Positions 34,242-43,512 of a stretch of 64,000 nt of DNA are shown one piece after another. A program made the position numbers and the translations under genes. The notes under the pieces are model-generated. The model searched no databases. It saw only the letters and a list, made by a program, of their open reading frames with translations, and was not told the origin of the DNA. The stretch lies in NCBI GenBank assembly GCA_964250615.1, contig CAXUGM010000004.1, one strand, 5' to 3'. The DNA is from Blautia sp900556555 (GTDB lineage Bacteria; Bacillota; Clostridia; Lachnospirales; Lachnospiraceae). Every line of letters begins with the position of its first letter. Positions within the stretch are counted from its first letter, which is position 1.

Positions 34242-35750
34242 ATGGCAAAAGCAATTATGATACAGGGCACAATGTCCAATGCAGGAAAAAGTCTTCTGGC
34301 AGCAGGACTGTGCAGAATTTTCAAACAGGATGGGTATAAAGTGGCACCCTTTAAGTCCCAAAATATGGCATTGAATTCCTTTATTACGAAAGAAGGACTG
34401 GAAATGGGCCGTGCACAGGTCATGCAGGCGGAGGCAGCAGGGATTCAGCCCTCTGTGCTCATGAACCCCATTCTTCTGAAGCCTACTAATGATGTGGGAA
34501 GCCAGGTCATTGTCAATGGAGAAGTCTTAGGAACCATGAGTGCCAGAGAGTATTTTCAATATAAAAAACAGTTGATTCCAAAAGTAATGGAAGCATATCA
34601 TAAGCTGGAGGAAGAGTATGATATCATTGTCATTGAGGGAGCGGGAAGTCCTGCGGAAATCAACCTCAAGCAGGAAGATATTGTGAATATGGGAATGGCG
34701 AAACAGGCCAAGGCACCGGTTCTGCTGGTAGGTGACATTGACAGAGGGGGAGTTTTTGCACAATTGGTTGGAACCATCATGCTCCTGGAAAAAGAAGAGC
34801 AGGAAATGGTAAAAGGAATGATCATCAATAAATTCCGTGGAGATAAAACCATACTGGATCCGGGTGTTGTGGCTCTAGAGGAAAAAACGGGAATTCCTGT
34901 AGTAGGGGTAGCACCGTACATGGAATTAGAAGTTGAGGATGAGGACAGTTTGACAGAACGGTTTTCCGGAAACCAGGAGGTAGGATTGATTGATATTGCG
35001 GTCATCCGGGTGCCGAGAATTTCTAATTTTACTGATTTCAATGCATTGGAAGTGATTCCAGGTGTTTCTGTAAGATATGTAAAACATCCGGGAGAATTGA
35101 AAAATCCGGACATGATTATTCTTCCTGGAACAAAAAACACCATGGAGGATTTGCTTTGGATGCGTCAGAATGGACTGGAAGCTTCTATTTTAAAGAAAGC
35201 GTCAGAAGGAAAAATCATCTTTGGTATTTGCGGAGGCTATCAGATGCTTGGAGAAACTCTGACAGACCCGGAAGGGGTGGAAGCCGGAGGCGAGATGAAG
35301 GGCATGGGATTGCTTCCTATGGATACAGTCTTTAAGGAGTCTAAAACAAGAACACGAGTGGAGGGGATTTTCCCTAAAGTAGACGGTGTCCTGAAAACAT
35401 TGTCAGGTGCTTCCCTGGAAGGATACGAAATCCATATGGGAGAAAGTACATTAAAAGAAGGTGCTTCGGCATTTACAGAAATCACAGATTCTGTCACCGG
35501 AGCGACAAAGCCGGATGGAGCATACTGCGGACATGTATATGGCTCCTATGTCCATGGCATTTTTGACAGAGAAGAAGTGGCAAAGAGAATCGTAGAAGCC
35601 ATTGGTGCAGAAAAGGGACTGGATGTTTCTCAAATGACAGGCGTGGATTTTGCCAGCTTCAAGGAGACTCAGTATGATAAACTGGCCAAGGGGTTAAGAG
35701 AACATCTTGACATGAAGAAAATATATGAAATCTTGAACCAGGGTATATAA
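34242..35750 (+). CDS. cobQ: Cobyric acid synthase
   Basis: A 502-residue CobQ/CbiP, which amidates the b, d, e and g side chains of adenosylcobyrinate diamide. QGTMSNAGKSLLAAGLCR is the P-loop, FKSQNMALNS follows, and IFGICGGYQMLG holds the amidotransferase Cys. AGGAGGA at 34229-34235 sets the ATG at 34242 (a GTG at 34239 is less likely). Length is normal. Confidence 0.95.
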   Translation: MAKAIMIQGTMSNAGKSLLAAGLCRIFKQDGYKVAPFKSQNMALNSFITKEGLEMGRAQVMQAEAAGIQPSVLMNPILLKPTNDVGSQVIVNGEVLGTMSAREYFQYKKQLIPKVMEAYHKLEEEYDIIVIEGAGSPAEINLKQEDIVNMGMAKQAKAPVLLVGDIDRGGVFAQLVGTIMLLEKEEQEMVKGMIINKFRGDKTILDPGVVALEEKTGIPVVGVAPYMELEVEDEDSLTERFSGNQEVGLIDIAVIRVPRISNFTDFNALEVIPGVSVRYVKHPGELKNPDMIILPGTKNTMEDLLWMRQNGLEASILKKASEGKIIFGICGGYQMLGETLTDPEGVEAGGEMKGMGLLPMDTVFKESKTRTRVEGIFPKVDGVLKTLSGASLEGYEIHMGESTLKEGASAFTEITDSVTGATKPDGAYCGHVYGSYVHGIFDREEVAKRIVEAIGAEKGLDVSQMTGVDFASFKETQYDKLAKGLREHLDMKKIYEILNQGI

Positions 35751-35769
35751 GAAGAAAGGCGGACTGAAG

Positions 35770-36420
35770 ATGAAGGTAGAACTGGAAAACGTGCAGCCAA
35801 GGGAAATAGAAACCAGAAGTTTTGAGATAATTACCGAAGAGTTAGGAGACAAACCTCTGATTCCGGGGACAGAATTGATTGTAAAACGCTGTATTCACAC
35901 CAGCGCAGATTTTGATTATGCAGACAATCTCTGTTTTTCTGAAAATGCTGTAGAAAAAGCTATTGAAGCAATAAAAAATGGTGCCTGCATTGTTACGGAC
36001 ACCCAGATGGCAAAAGCAGGTATTAATAAAAAGGCATTGGCAAAATACGGGGGAGAGGTATTTTGTTTTATGTCTGACGAAGATGTTGCCGAAAATGCGA
36101 AGAAACTTGGATGTACCAGGGCAACAGCCAGTATGGATAAGGCAGCAGCTATGGGGAAACCGTTGATTTTTGCGGTTGGAAATGCGCCTACAGCACTCGT
36201 TAGACTGTATGAATTGATCCAGGAGAAAAAAATTTCACCATATTTGATAATAGGGGTTCCAGTTGGCTTCGTAAATGTGGTACAATCAAAGGAAATGATT
36301 ATGGAAACACAGGTGCCGTATATTGTAGCCAGAGGAAGAAAAGGCGGAAGCAATATCGCTGCCTGCATCTGTAATGCATTGTTGTATATGATTGACAACG
36401 AAAGAGACTACTGGAAATAA
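35770..36420 (+). CDS. cbiC: Cobalt-precorrin-8 methylmutase
   Basis: A 216-residue CbiC, which moves the methyl from C11 to C12. IETRSFEIITEEL and RCIHTSADFDYADNL, with its catalytic His, are family motifs; IVTDTQMAKAGI and the C-terminal ARGRKGGSNIAA also match. It is the last corrin gene of the + operon, 20 bases after cobQ. Confidence 0.95.
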   Translation: MKVELENVQPREIETRSFEIITEELGDKPLIPGTELIVKRCIHTSADFDYADNLCFSENAVEKAIEAIKNGACIVTDTQMAKAGINKKALAKYGGEVFCFMSDEDVAENAKKLGCTRATASMDKAAAMGKPLIFAVGNAPTALVRLYELIQEKKISPYLIIGVPVGFVNVVQSKEMIMETQVPYIVARGRKGGSNIAACICNALLYMIDNERDYWK

Positions 36421-36450
36421 TCCAGAGACGAGTATAAGAAGGGATTATCT

Positions 36451-37752
36451 ATGAAGTGTGAAAGATGTGGGAAAGAACTTTCCGGGCTTGACTTATATTG
36501 TGAGCGTTGTGGAAAAGCTGTTTTTCCGGAATACATGGATGAAGCTGATATTTGGGCTTACTATAAAACAGACGAAGAGTTGGCAGAAATCCTGAAAGCA
36601 GAAGAAGGGCAGGAGACAAAAGAAACTAAAAAGTCTCTCTGGGAAGCAGCACTTTTAAAAGAACAGGAAACAGAAGCAGAGAGCCTGGAGCCTGAGTCAG
36701 AATCTGAGACAGAAGTACCGGAGCTTGAGACAAAACCGGAACCAGAACTATCAGAGGCAGAGCCTGAACCAGAAGTGCCAGAGCTGGAGGTCGTGTCAGA
36801 AGCAGAAGTGCTGGAGCCGGATGCAGAACCGGAAGTAGAGACAGAACCGGATGCAGAACATCTGGAAACTGCCCAAGAGGAGGCGGAAGAAAAGGAACCT
36901 CAAGAAGAGACAGAAGATATTTCTGAACAAGAGGAATGGGATTTTAATGATGACGATGACGAAGAGGAAGATGAGGTATCTTCTCTGACACCTGAAATGA
37001 AAAAGGTCAGAAGATGGAAGAGAGGACTTATCAGTCTGTTTCTTATTCTCTGCCTTGGCGCAGGTATTTTTCTTGGATTTCATCGTATAAAAAAAATGGA
37101 ACAGCAGGAAAAAGAGTATTATAAGAATATAGAAGGTAATACGAAACAAGAAGCGGTTTCAAGTGAAGTGCCTGCAGAAATTCCAGAAGAAGAAAAGGAT
37201 ACAGAGCCTTCAGAGGAAGAAACACCTGTAGCAGCAGAGCCTCAGGAAGAAGAACCAAAAGAAGAGCCAAAGCAAGAATACTTTAAACTTGTAAATGCAG
37301 ATGAAATCGATTTCTCCAAGTATCAGAAACTTTCGGTGGCCAGTACAGAAGAAAACTCCGTAAAAGAGTCAGAATCTTATGATTACAGCGCAAAAAGTGC
37401 AGTGGATGGAGATGTAAGCACCTCCTGGCAGGAAAATGAAGAAGGAGCCGGAGAAGGAAAAGGATTTCAGATGACTTTGGATGGGCCTCATAAAATACGG
37501 TATGTTGTATTGCACCTGGGCAACTGGAGAAGTGACCAGCTCTGGGATTATAATGCAAGACCTAAAACACTTACCATACAGGTAGGCGACCAGCAGGTAA
37601 AAGATGTAGAATTTTCCAATGAAAAGAAAAAATTCTGTCTTTCTTTTGATGAACCTGTGGAAGCATCTTATATTTCTCTCTATATAAAAGAAGCATATGA
37701 GGGTTCACGCTGGCAGGATAACTGCATCTCAGAAGTAGAACTATACGAATAA
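36451..37752 (+). CDS. Zinc-ribbon, acidic, single-pass membrane protein with C-terminal glycan-binding-like domain
   Basis: A 433-residue protein of unknown function, 31 bases after cbiC. Residues 3-20 form a zinc ribbon (CxxC-x10-CxxC). Residues 75-175 are low-complexity and Glu/Pro rich, with many repeats of the type EPEVPELE. One membrane helix is at 191-210, next to a basic stretch. A second acidic linker spans 215-285. Residues 290-433 resemble the discoidin / NADase-type glycan-binding fold (SAVDGDVSTSWQ, PKTLTIQVGD, WQDNCISEVELYE). It would place this domain outside the cell. Nothing ties it to cobalamin except position. Confidence 0.65.
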   Translation: MKCERCGKELSGLDLYCERCGKAVFPEYMDEADIWAYYKTDEELAEILKAEEGQETKETKKSLWEAALLKEQETEAESLEPESESETEVPELETKPEPELSEAEPEPEVPELEVVSEAEVLEPDAEPEVETEPDAEHLETAQEEAEEKEPQEETEDISEQEEWDFNDDDDEEEDEVSSLTPEMKKVRRWKRGLISLFLILCLGAGIFLGFHRIKKMEQQEKEYYKNIEGNTKQEAVSSEVPAEIPEEEKDTEPSEEETPVAAEPQEEEPKEEPKQEYFKLVNADEIDFSKYQKLSVASTEENSVKESESYDYSAKSAVDGDVSTSWQENEEGAGEGKGFQMTLDGPHKIRYVVLHLGNWRSDQLWDYNARPKTLTIQVGDQQVKDVEFSNEKKKFCLSFDEPVEASYISLYIKEAYEGSRWQDNCISEVELYE

Positions 37753-37757
37753 AAACT

Positions 37758-37815
37758 AAAAAAGGCAGATGGGATTTTGGTATCATACTCGAATCCCCAT
37801 CTGTCTTTTGTTTTT
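37758..37815. terminator. Bidirectional terminator between the two cobalamin operons
   Basis: GGCAGATGGG-ATT (37764-37776) pairs with AATCCCCATCTGTC (37792-37805). T-runs follow on both strands (CTTTTGTTTTT on +, CTTTTTTAGTTTTT on -). Confidence 0.9.
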
Positions 37816-39478
37816 ACAAATTATTTATTTTTCTTAGATGTTCAACCAGGATTTTCCGGATTCCCGGATATTCGCCAAGTCCTTTGATTACGGTCTCTAC
37901 CTCAAAGCCTTGAGCTTTAAACTGGCTATACCAGGATTCCGGGTCATCACCTGCCATATCATTTTTCGCATGGTCACCTGCCACGATCATAAAAGGTGCA
38001 AGAATCACTTTAGAAGGCTCATAAGCCTTCACCATTTTCATCAGAGATTCCATAGAAGGATAAGCCTCTACAGTTCCCAGGAAAATATTGGAATAACCCA
38101 TATCTTTAAAGGTATAATCAAGTGCTGCATAGATTGCGTTTGCATAGTGGGTTGTTCCGTGTCCCATCAGTACCAGAACTTCTTCTTTTTTCAAATCAGA
38201 AAACTCATGAGCAATGGACTGGATTACAGCCTGGCTGTCTTCTTCACTGGTGAGGAGCGGGTCTCCAAAAGAGATTGAATGAAAAGATTTTTGGAAAGAA
38301 AGAGCGTCTTCTTTCATGAGATCATTTTCAATTCCGTTAATGACATGGGTGGGCTGTATAAGCACATCTGTGATTCCGTCATGCAGCATCTGTTCCATAG
38401 CTTCTTTTACCGTGTGAATAAGGAAATTGTCACGGTTTCTTACCTTTTTAATAATCATTTTGCTGGTCCATGCCCGGTAAAGGGGATATTCAGGGAAAGC
38501 ATCCTGCATATCCTTTTCGATGGCATCAATGGTCACCTTGCGGGTGTCTGCATGGCTGGTACCAAAACTTACTGCTAAAATAGCTTTTTTTGTTTCTGTT
38601 GACACGATTGGTTTTCCTCCGTAATGTTGGTTTAAATTAATATCTGCAATATATCCTTCCAAAGTTTTTAAATTTTTAGGAAGTGGAAGAGAGGATTTTA
38701 AAATTCCCTTCCTGCAGAGACTTTCAAATAATTCCAGAACAGCTGGTGGTTCTAGGTTCGTTTGATGCAGGGCAACCGGATTGCTGAATACCTGGGCTGG
38801 TGTTCCATGTATCAGGACCTTTCCTTCATGGAATAGTAGTACTTCATCTGCCCATTCATAAGCATAATTAACATCATGCGTAGCCATACACACCGTAATC
38901 CCCTGTTCTGTGAGCTGGTCAACAATATGGTTTACCATGGTGGTATGCTTCGGATCTAGGGCAGCAGCCGGCTCGTCAAGAATAATCACATCAGGATGCA
39001 TGACCAGAATGTCAGCAATGGAGACTTGTTTTTTCTGGCCTCCGCTCAGTGCGTGAGTAGGTTTATGACGAAAAGGCGTAATTTCCAGATAATCAATGAC
39101 GCCTTCCACTTCTCTGGCTGCCTGTTCCTCTGATACACCTAAATTCAAGATTCCAAAAGAGATTTCCTGATATACACTGGCAGAAAATAACTGGTTATCC
39201 GGGTCCTGAAATACGATGCCGACTTTGCTGCGGAGTTTCAGCAGGCTCTTTTTATCATACTTGATTTCCTTTCCATTAAAGTATAATTTCCCTGACTGGG
39301 GTTTCAGAATTCCTGTACAGCAGAGAAAAAAGGTGGATTTTCCACTTCCGTTTGCCCCCATAAAGGCGACTTTTTGCCCACGCTTAATTTCCAGGGAAAG
39401 TCCGTTTAAGGAATGGCTTTGTTCATCATCATAAGAAAAATATAAATCTTCTGCTTTTAAAATGATATCTGAGTTCAT
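37814..39478 (-). CDS. cbiO-cbiK: Fusion of cobalt ECF transporter ATPase CbiO with cobaltochelatase CbiK
   Basis: A 554-residue protein. Residues 1-250 are a CbiO ATPase: Walker A GANGSGKST 41-49, Q-loop Gln91, signature LSGGQ 144-148, Walker B VIILDEP 164-170 and switch His201. After a linker at about 255-297, residues 298-554 are CbiK: LAVSFGTSHADTR, then His440 in MGHGTTH and His503 in GDHAKND, the places of the two catalytic His. It would power cobalt import and also insert cobalt into sirohydrochlorin at the membrane. GGAGGAGA, 8 bases upstream, sets the start at 39478. No stop or frame break is seen between domains. Confidence 0.92.
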   Translation of the reverse strand: MNSDIILKAEDLYFSYDDEQSHSLNGLSLEIKRGQKVAFMGANGSGKSTFFLCCTGILKPQSGKLYFNGKEIKYDKKSLLKLRSKVGIVFQDPDNQLFSASVYQEISFGILNLGVSEEQAAREVEGVIDYLEITPFRHKPTHALSGGQKKQVSIADILVMHPDVIILDEPAAALDPKHTTMVNHIVDQLTEQGITVCMATHDVNYAYEWADEVLLFHEGKVLIHGTPAQVFSNPVALHQTNLEPPAVLELFESLCRKGILKSSLPLPKNLKTLEGYIADINLNQHYGGKPIVSTETKKAILAVSFGTSHADTRKVTIDAIEKDMQDAFPEYPLYRAWTSKMIIKKVRNRDNFLIHTVKEAMEQMLHDGITDVLIQPTHVINGIENDLMKEDALSFQKSFHSISFGDPLLTSEEDSQAVIQSIAHEFSDLKKEEVLVLMGHGTTHYANAIYAALDYTFKDMGYSNIFLGTVEAYPSMESLMKMVKAYEPSKVILAPFMIVAGDHAKNDMAGDDPESWYSQFKAQGFEVETVIKGLGEYPGIRKILVEHLRKINNL

Positions 39479-40251
39479 GAATAAAATCTCCTCCAAAGGG
39501 CAAATAAAAATAAACAGGTGTCGAACAGTATGATTGCCAGAATCACTTTTTTCTTAGGCGGCCTGGTTTCTGATAAAACACGGATGTTTCCGTCATAGCA
39601 GCGGGCCTCCATGGCATCGTACAGCCTGTTAGAACGGCTCATGGCACGAATCATAAGAACAGAGCCAAGCTTTCCGAAAGAATTCAGGGCTGTTCTATAA
39701 TCTTTATTTCCAAGCCTGCATTCCTGTGCTACAGAAATGGCAGAAGCTGTATTTAATAGTATAAAAATAAAACGGTAGATCAAAAGCATCAGTTCAATCA
39801 GCAGCTTTGGACAATGAAGTTTTCGCAGCACTTCCAGAATGTCCGGCATAGGGGTGCTGAATGCCAGAAAATACAGGCAGGACACCGCAGACAATGCAGT
39901 AAGGATTAACTGTACTGCATATTGGAGTGCAGCCCGGCTGGAAGTCAGATACCAACTGCCAAGTTGAATAGCAAATAAGTCCAGAGGCGTCCTTTTTATA
40001 TTTAATACAATAGCGAGTGTGCTTAATAACAAAAACGCTAGGGGAATGGTAAGAAATTTTAAATAACGAGAAACAGGGATTCCTCCTTTCCAGACGGTCA
40101 GAATCCCTGTCACTGCTAATACAATACATGCCACTGCTATGGAACGACTCATTACACAGATGCAAAGTGTAATCAAAGCAAAGGCAAATTTTTCCCCGGG
40201 GTTTTCATATCTAAGCTTTGATTGATAACAGAGCTTATCAATGACAATCAT
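39475..40251 (-). CDS. cbiQ: Cobalt ECF transporter T component
   Basis: A 258-residue membrane protein of the EcfT/CbiQ family. Several hydrophobic helices and the coupling motif region RAMSRSNRLYDAMEARCYDG, with its Ala-Arg-Gly-like element, are seen. It couples the ATPase to CbiM. AAGGAGATT precedes the ATG. The stop overlaps the start of the CbiO-CbiK gene by 4 bases. Confidence 0.9.
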   Translation of the reverse strand: MIVIDKLCYQSKLRYENPGEKFAFALITLCICVMSRSIAVACIVLAVTGILTVWKGGIPVSRYLKFLTIPLAFLLLSTLAIVLNIKRTPLDLFAIQLGSWYLTSSRAALQYAVQLILTALSAVSCLYFLAFSTPMPDILEVLRKLHCPKLLIELMLLIYRFIFILLNTASAISVAQECRLGNKDYRTALNSFGKLGSVLMIRAMSRSNRLYDAMEARCYDGNIRVLSETRPPKKKVILAIILFDTCLFLFALWRRFYS

Positions 40252-40261
40252 GGGAATCTCC

Positions 40262-40558
40262 TTATTCTTTCATCCATTTTTTACGTTCAACAAAGCGGCC
40301 CATAATAAAGGCAATGATACCTACACCAATTCCGGTCTGTACACAGAACAACATACTTTCTACTTCTCCTGGGAGTTCACCACCCAGAAGCTGTTCAAAA
40401 ATAGGAGTTGCCCATGGCTCGTAAGAAGAATCCACTTCTTCCACAACCGTACTTCCGGCATCATCAGAACCACCGAATTCTGCATCCTTCAGTACAAATA
40501 AAGGAATAAATGCAATTAAAAAAATAGCAACGATTAAAGCAATTACAGTTTTCTTCAT
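40262..40558 (-). CDS. cbiN: Cobalt transport protein CbiN
   Basis: A 98-residue protein with two membrane helices at its ends and an outside loop containing FGGSDDAG and YEPW, as in CbiN, the small partner of CbiM. GGAGGC precedes the ATG. It lies between cbiM and cbiQ, the standard order. Confidence 0.9.
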   Translation of the reverse strand: MKKTVIALIVAIFLIAFIPLFVLKDAEFGGSDDAGSTVVEEVDSSYEPWATPIFEQLLGGELPGEVESMLFCVQTGIGVGIIAFIMGRFVERKKWMKE

Positions 40559-40559
40559 T

Positions 40560-41306
40560 TTATTTTGCCTCCTTTAAAATTCCCATAGCACGAAGCTCAG
40601 GTTTTGCATAGGTTTCCAGTCCCATGAAAATGACAACCGTAATGATTCCCTCTATGATTGCCAGTGGAACCTGGGTAGGAGCAAAAATCATCATAAATTT
40701 TCCTAGTGCTACGCCAAAAGTAGTATCGGCATTGTGGGCAATTGCTAACTGTCCAGCAGTTACACAGTATGTAAATAAATCACCAAGACTTGCAGCCAGG
40801 AAAACAGAAACCCATTTATTAACCTTTAATTTTTGACAGAGTTTATAGATTCCATAAGAAACAAAAGGTCCTGCGATCGCCATGGAGAAGGTGTTTGCTC
40901 CAATGGTAGTCAGACCGCCGTGTGCCAGCAGGATTGCCTGGAACAGCAGTACAATAAGACCGAGAATAGAAACTGCAGCAGGTCCGAAAAGAATCGCACC
41001 AAGACCGGTTCCTGTCATGTGGGAACAGCTTCCTGTCACAGATGGAATCTTCAGTGAAGAAATCACAAAGATAAATGCACCGGACATGGCCAGCATGGTA
41101 ACCAGGTTTCTGTGTTCATTTAAGGTTTTTTTGATAGACATAAATCCTGCAATCAAAAATGGAACACAAAGCACTCCCCATGCGATACAGAAACTTCCCG
41201 GAAGGTAACCTTCCATAATGTGCATGGCACTGACGTTTGGTACAATGCCGAAGGTAAGTGCAAATGCACTTGCTAAAATCAGGATTTGTTTTTCTTTTTT
41301 ACTCAT
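40560..41306 (-). CDS. cbiM: Cobalt ECF transporter S component
   Basis: A 248-residue membrane protein with a signal-like N-terminal helix followed by SAMHIMEGYLPGSFC. The mature Met-His start after cleavage or exposure is the CbiM metal site, and the second His is in GSCSHMTGTGLGA. It binds Co(II) on the outside. It is the first gene of the minus-strand operon and is preceded by a terminator and a cobalamin riboswitch. Confidence 0.94.
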   Translation of the reverse strand: MSKKEKQILILASAFALTFGIVPNVSAMHIMEGYLPGSFCIAWGVLCVPFLIAGFMSIKKTLNEHRNLVTMLAMSGAFIFVISSLKIPSVTGSCSHMTGTGLGAILFGPAAVSILGLIVLLFQAILLAHGGLTTIGANTFSMAIAGPFVSYGIYKLCQKLKVNKWVSVFLAASLGDLFTYCVTAGQLAIAHNADTTFGVALGKFMMIFAPTQVPLAIIEGIITVVIFMGLETYAKPELRAMGILKEAK

Positions 41307-41365
41307 TTTTCTTCTCCCTTCTGATGTAACAATCCTATTCCGAAATTTTTATAAGAATTTCGGGC

Positions 41366-41398
41366 AAAAAAAAGACCTGTCCGGCGAAACCGACAGGC
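41366..41398 (-). terminator. Riboswitch-controlled terminator before cbiM
   Basis: Read on the minus strand, CCTGTC and GACAGG (with extra GG/CC pairs inside) are followed by TCTTTTTTTT. A further 8-bp dyad CCGAAATT / AATTTCGG at 41340-41363 lies between it and cbiM. Confidence 0.88.
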
Positions 41399-41499
41399 TA
41401 TCAGAAGAACAAGAGGTGATAGCAGAGATGATAAGAAATTGAAATCTACTATGAGCCAACCTGTTCTTACACTAGGCCATCGTTCGTAACCTGTGTAAA

Positions 41500-41681
41500 T
41501 TTCCTGTACAAGGCAGGTCTTCTGACTCGGGTATCTTCACTGTATTTTGCCTTCCCAGATATCTACTTTCCAGTGGCATTGTTAAAATACAACTCCTCCC
41601 ACACAGCGGCGTGACCGTGCAAGCTTCTCACTTAACTTTCCTATTCTCCTGTATTCACAGGCACCTCGTGACATTCAATTC
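41500..41681 (-). promoter_or_regulatory. Cobalamin riboswitch of the cobalt-uptake operon
   Basis: On the minus strand the order is AGGTGCCTGTGAATACAGG, AATAGGAAAG, GCACGGTCACGCCGCTGTG (B12 box), AATGCCACTG, GGGAAGGC, and GTCAGAAGACCTGCC. This matches the full cobalamin riboswitch with its P1 closing arms. It is more canonical than the one before cbiD. It would reduce cobalt import and chelation when cobalamin is high. Confidence 0.95.
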
Positions 41682-41688
41682 TGCATTT

Positions 41689-41716
41689 ATTGTAGCACAT
41701 TCCACAAATTTGTCAA
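41689..41716 (-). promoter_or_regulatory. Promoter of the cbiM operon
   Basis: On the minus strand TTGACA (41711-41716) and TACAAT (41689-41694) are 16 bases apart, just before the riboswitch. Confidence 0.8.
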
Positions 41717-41739
41717 TGAAATTACAAAAAAACTGGAAG

Positions 41740-41768
41740 TTGCACCATAAAGAATTCTATGCTAAGAT
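41740..41768 (+). promoter_or_regulatory. Promoter of hemA
   Basis: TTGCAC at 41740-41745 and TAAGAT at 41763-41768 with 17 bases between. The start would be near 41775, giving a leader of about 33 bases. It diverges from the cbiM promoter, so the two operons share a control region, but the hem side has no riboswitch. Confidence 0.6.
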
Positions 41769-41807
41769 GAAAAAAGTTAAGAAACCAAAGATATGGGAGA
41801 AAAAAAC

Positions 41808-43040
41808 ATGAGTATATCCATGATAGGGATTGATTACAGCAGAGCATCTGTTGATATCCGGGCTCAATTTTCTTTTACAAAAAAGAATGCAGTGACAGCC
41901 CTGGAACATTTAAAACAGGAATCCGGTATTCTGGGAGGAGTTCTTTTGTCCACCTGTAACCGTATGGAACTGTGGGCAAGCACCCAGGAGGACTGGCAAG
42001 GTTCTCTTTATGATTTTTTGTGCAGAGAAAAAGAAAAAGAACCAGAAGCATACCGGCAGTATTTCGTGGAACGGACAGGGGAAGCAGCAGCAGAGCATCT
42101 CTTTTATCTGACCAGTGGATTGAAATCCCAGATTCTGGCAGAAGATCAGATCATCACACAGGTAAAAGATGCCCTGGCACTTTCCAGAGAAGCTTACTGT
42201 ACCGATAATGTGCTGGAAGTTTTGTTTCGGAAAGCAGTTACAGGAGCAAAAAGGGTCAAAACAGAAGTGACCTTCTCCAGAGGAAACAGCTCTGTGATTC
42301 ACCAGGCAATTGAGAAGCTTCGCCAGCAGGGATATGAACTGACAGGAAAAACCTGTATGGTCATCGGAAACGGTGAAATGGGCAAAGTCACTGCCATGGC
42401 ACTTCGGGAGGCAGGGGCGGATGTCACAGTTACTGTGCGGCAGTATAGAAGCGGTATCGTAACCATTCCGCCGGGATGTGACAGAATCAATTACGGAGAG
42501 CGGATGGCATTTCTCCCAAAATGTGATCTGGCTGTCAGTGCAACCGCAAGTCCAAATTACACACTGACAAAAGAATTGCTGGAACAGGCAGATTTGAAAA
42601 AGAATCTGATTTTAATCGACCTGGCGGTTCCAAGGGATATGGAGCCTGAGATCGCACAGCTTCCACAAATTACCCTGTATGATATTGACAGCTTTAAAAT
42701 CGATGCATCTTCCCCGGTGCTTCAGGAGAGCATGGAGAAAGCCGGTGCGATCCTCAGTGAAGAAATTGGAGATTTTTATAACTGGTATCAGGGCCGGGAG
42801 CTGATTCCGAGAATCCAGGAAATCAAGGCAGATGCGGTGGAAGATTTTAATCTGCGGATTATGAAGATTTTGCGGAAAACACCGATGGAAGAAAAAGACA
42901 GGGAAGAACTATTAAAGGCCATGGACACAGCGGCCGGAAAAGTGGTAAATAAAATGATTTTCGGACTTCGTGATTTCCTGGAACCAAAAGAGTTTATCAG
43001 TTGTGTGGAAGGATTGGAACGGCTGTATGAAGAAGAATAG
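41808..43040 (+). CDS. hemA: Glutamyl-tRNA reductase
   Basis: A 410-residue HemA, which reduces glutamyl-tRNA to glutamate-1-semialdehyde. LLSTCNRMELW contains the catalytic Cys, FRKAVTGAKRVKTE follows, and IGNGEMGKVTAMAL is the NADPH site. GGGAG at 41795-41799 favours the ATG at 41808 over 41793. It heads the operon that supplies the tetrapyrrole for cobalamin. Confidence 0.94.
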   Translation: MSISMIGIDYSRASVDIRAQFSFTKKNAVTALEHLKQESGILGGVLLSTCNRMELWASTQEDWQGSLYDFLCREKEKEPEAYRQYFVERTGEAAAEHLFYLTSGLKSQILAEDQIITQVKDALALSREAYCTDNVLEVLFRKAVTGAKRVKTEVTFSRGNSSVIHQAIEKLRQQGYELTGKTCMVIGNGEMGKVTAMALREAGADVTVTVRQYRSGIVTIPPGCDRINYGERMAFLPKCDLAVSATASPNYTLTKELLEQADLKKNLILIDLAVPRDMEPEIAQLPQITLYDIDSFKIDASSPVLQESMEKAGAILSEEIGDFYNWYQGRELIPRIQEIKADAVEDFNLRIMKILRKTPMEEKDREELLKAMDTAAGKVVNKMIFGLRDFLEPKEFISCVEGLERLYEEE

Positions 43041-43512
43041 AGAAAAAAAATTATTTCCACTCTTTACGGATTTAAGCGAAAAAAAGGCAGTCGTGTTCGG
43101 AGCGGGAACCATTGCCACAAGAAGAGTGAAAACACTGATTTCCTTTGCCGGGGAAATTCGTGTCATCGCACCAGAAGCTTCCGGTGAAATCCTTGCTCTG
43201 GCGGAAAAAGGAGAGATTATTTACCAGGAAAAATCCTACGAAAGAGAAGATCTTTATGATGCAGATCTTGTCCTGGCAGCTACGGATGATGGAAAAATAA
43301 ATGAGGATATTTACAGTGCCTGCAAATGTCTGGGAATTCTGGTCAATGTTGCCAGTGACCAGAAAAAATGTGATTTTCATTTTCCGGCAGTCATAGAGCA
43401 GGAGGGGGTTGTCATAGGGATTAATGCAGGGGGAAAAGACCACAAAAAAGTAAAAGAAGTCAGACAGAACGTGGAAACATACCTAACAAGCAGCAGGGAG
43501 GAATCAGAATGA
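43027..43512 (+). CDS. sirC: Precorrin-2 dehydrogenase
   Basis: A 161-residue Rossmann protein of the CysG N-terminal / Met8 / SirC family. AVVFGAGTIATRRVKTL is the NAD site, and AATDDGKINEDIY and LVNVASDQKKCDF are typical. It oxidises precorrin-2 to sirohydrochlorin, the substrate of the CbiK domain. It lacks the C-terminal methylase of CysG. The ATG at 43027 is inside the end of hemA; the earlier open frame is not used. Confidence 0.88.
   Translation: MKKNREKKLFPLFTDLSEKKAVVFGAGTIATRRVKTLISFAGEIRVIAPEASGEILALAEKGEIIYQEKSYEREDLYDADLVLAATDDGKINEDIYSACKCLGILVNVASDQKKCDFHFPAVIEQEGVVIGINAGGKDHKKVKEVRQNVETYLTSSREESE

Noticed and set aside
34598..35143. 181-residue antisense frame over cobQ
   Set aside because: Fully inside a clear CobQ, Ser/Pro-rich, with no ribosome site or recognisable motif.
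36670..37290. Repeat array in the acidic protein gene
   Set aside because: The repeats code for Glu/Pro-rich low-complexity protein and vary in length; they are not a CRISPR array. No CRISPR was found in the window.
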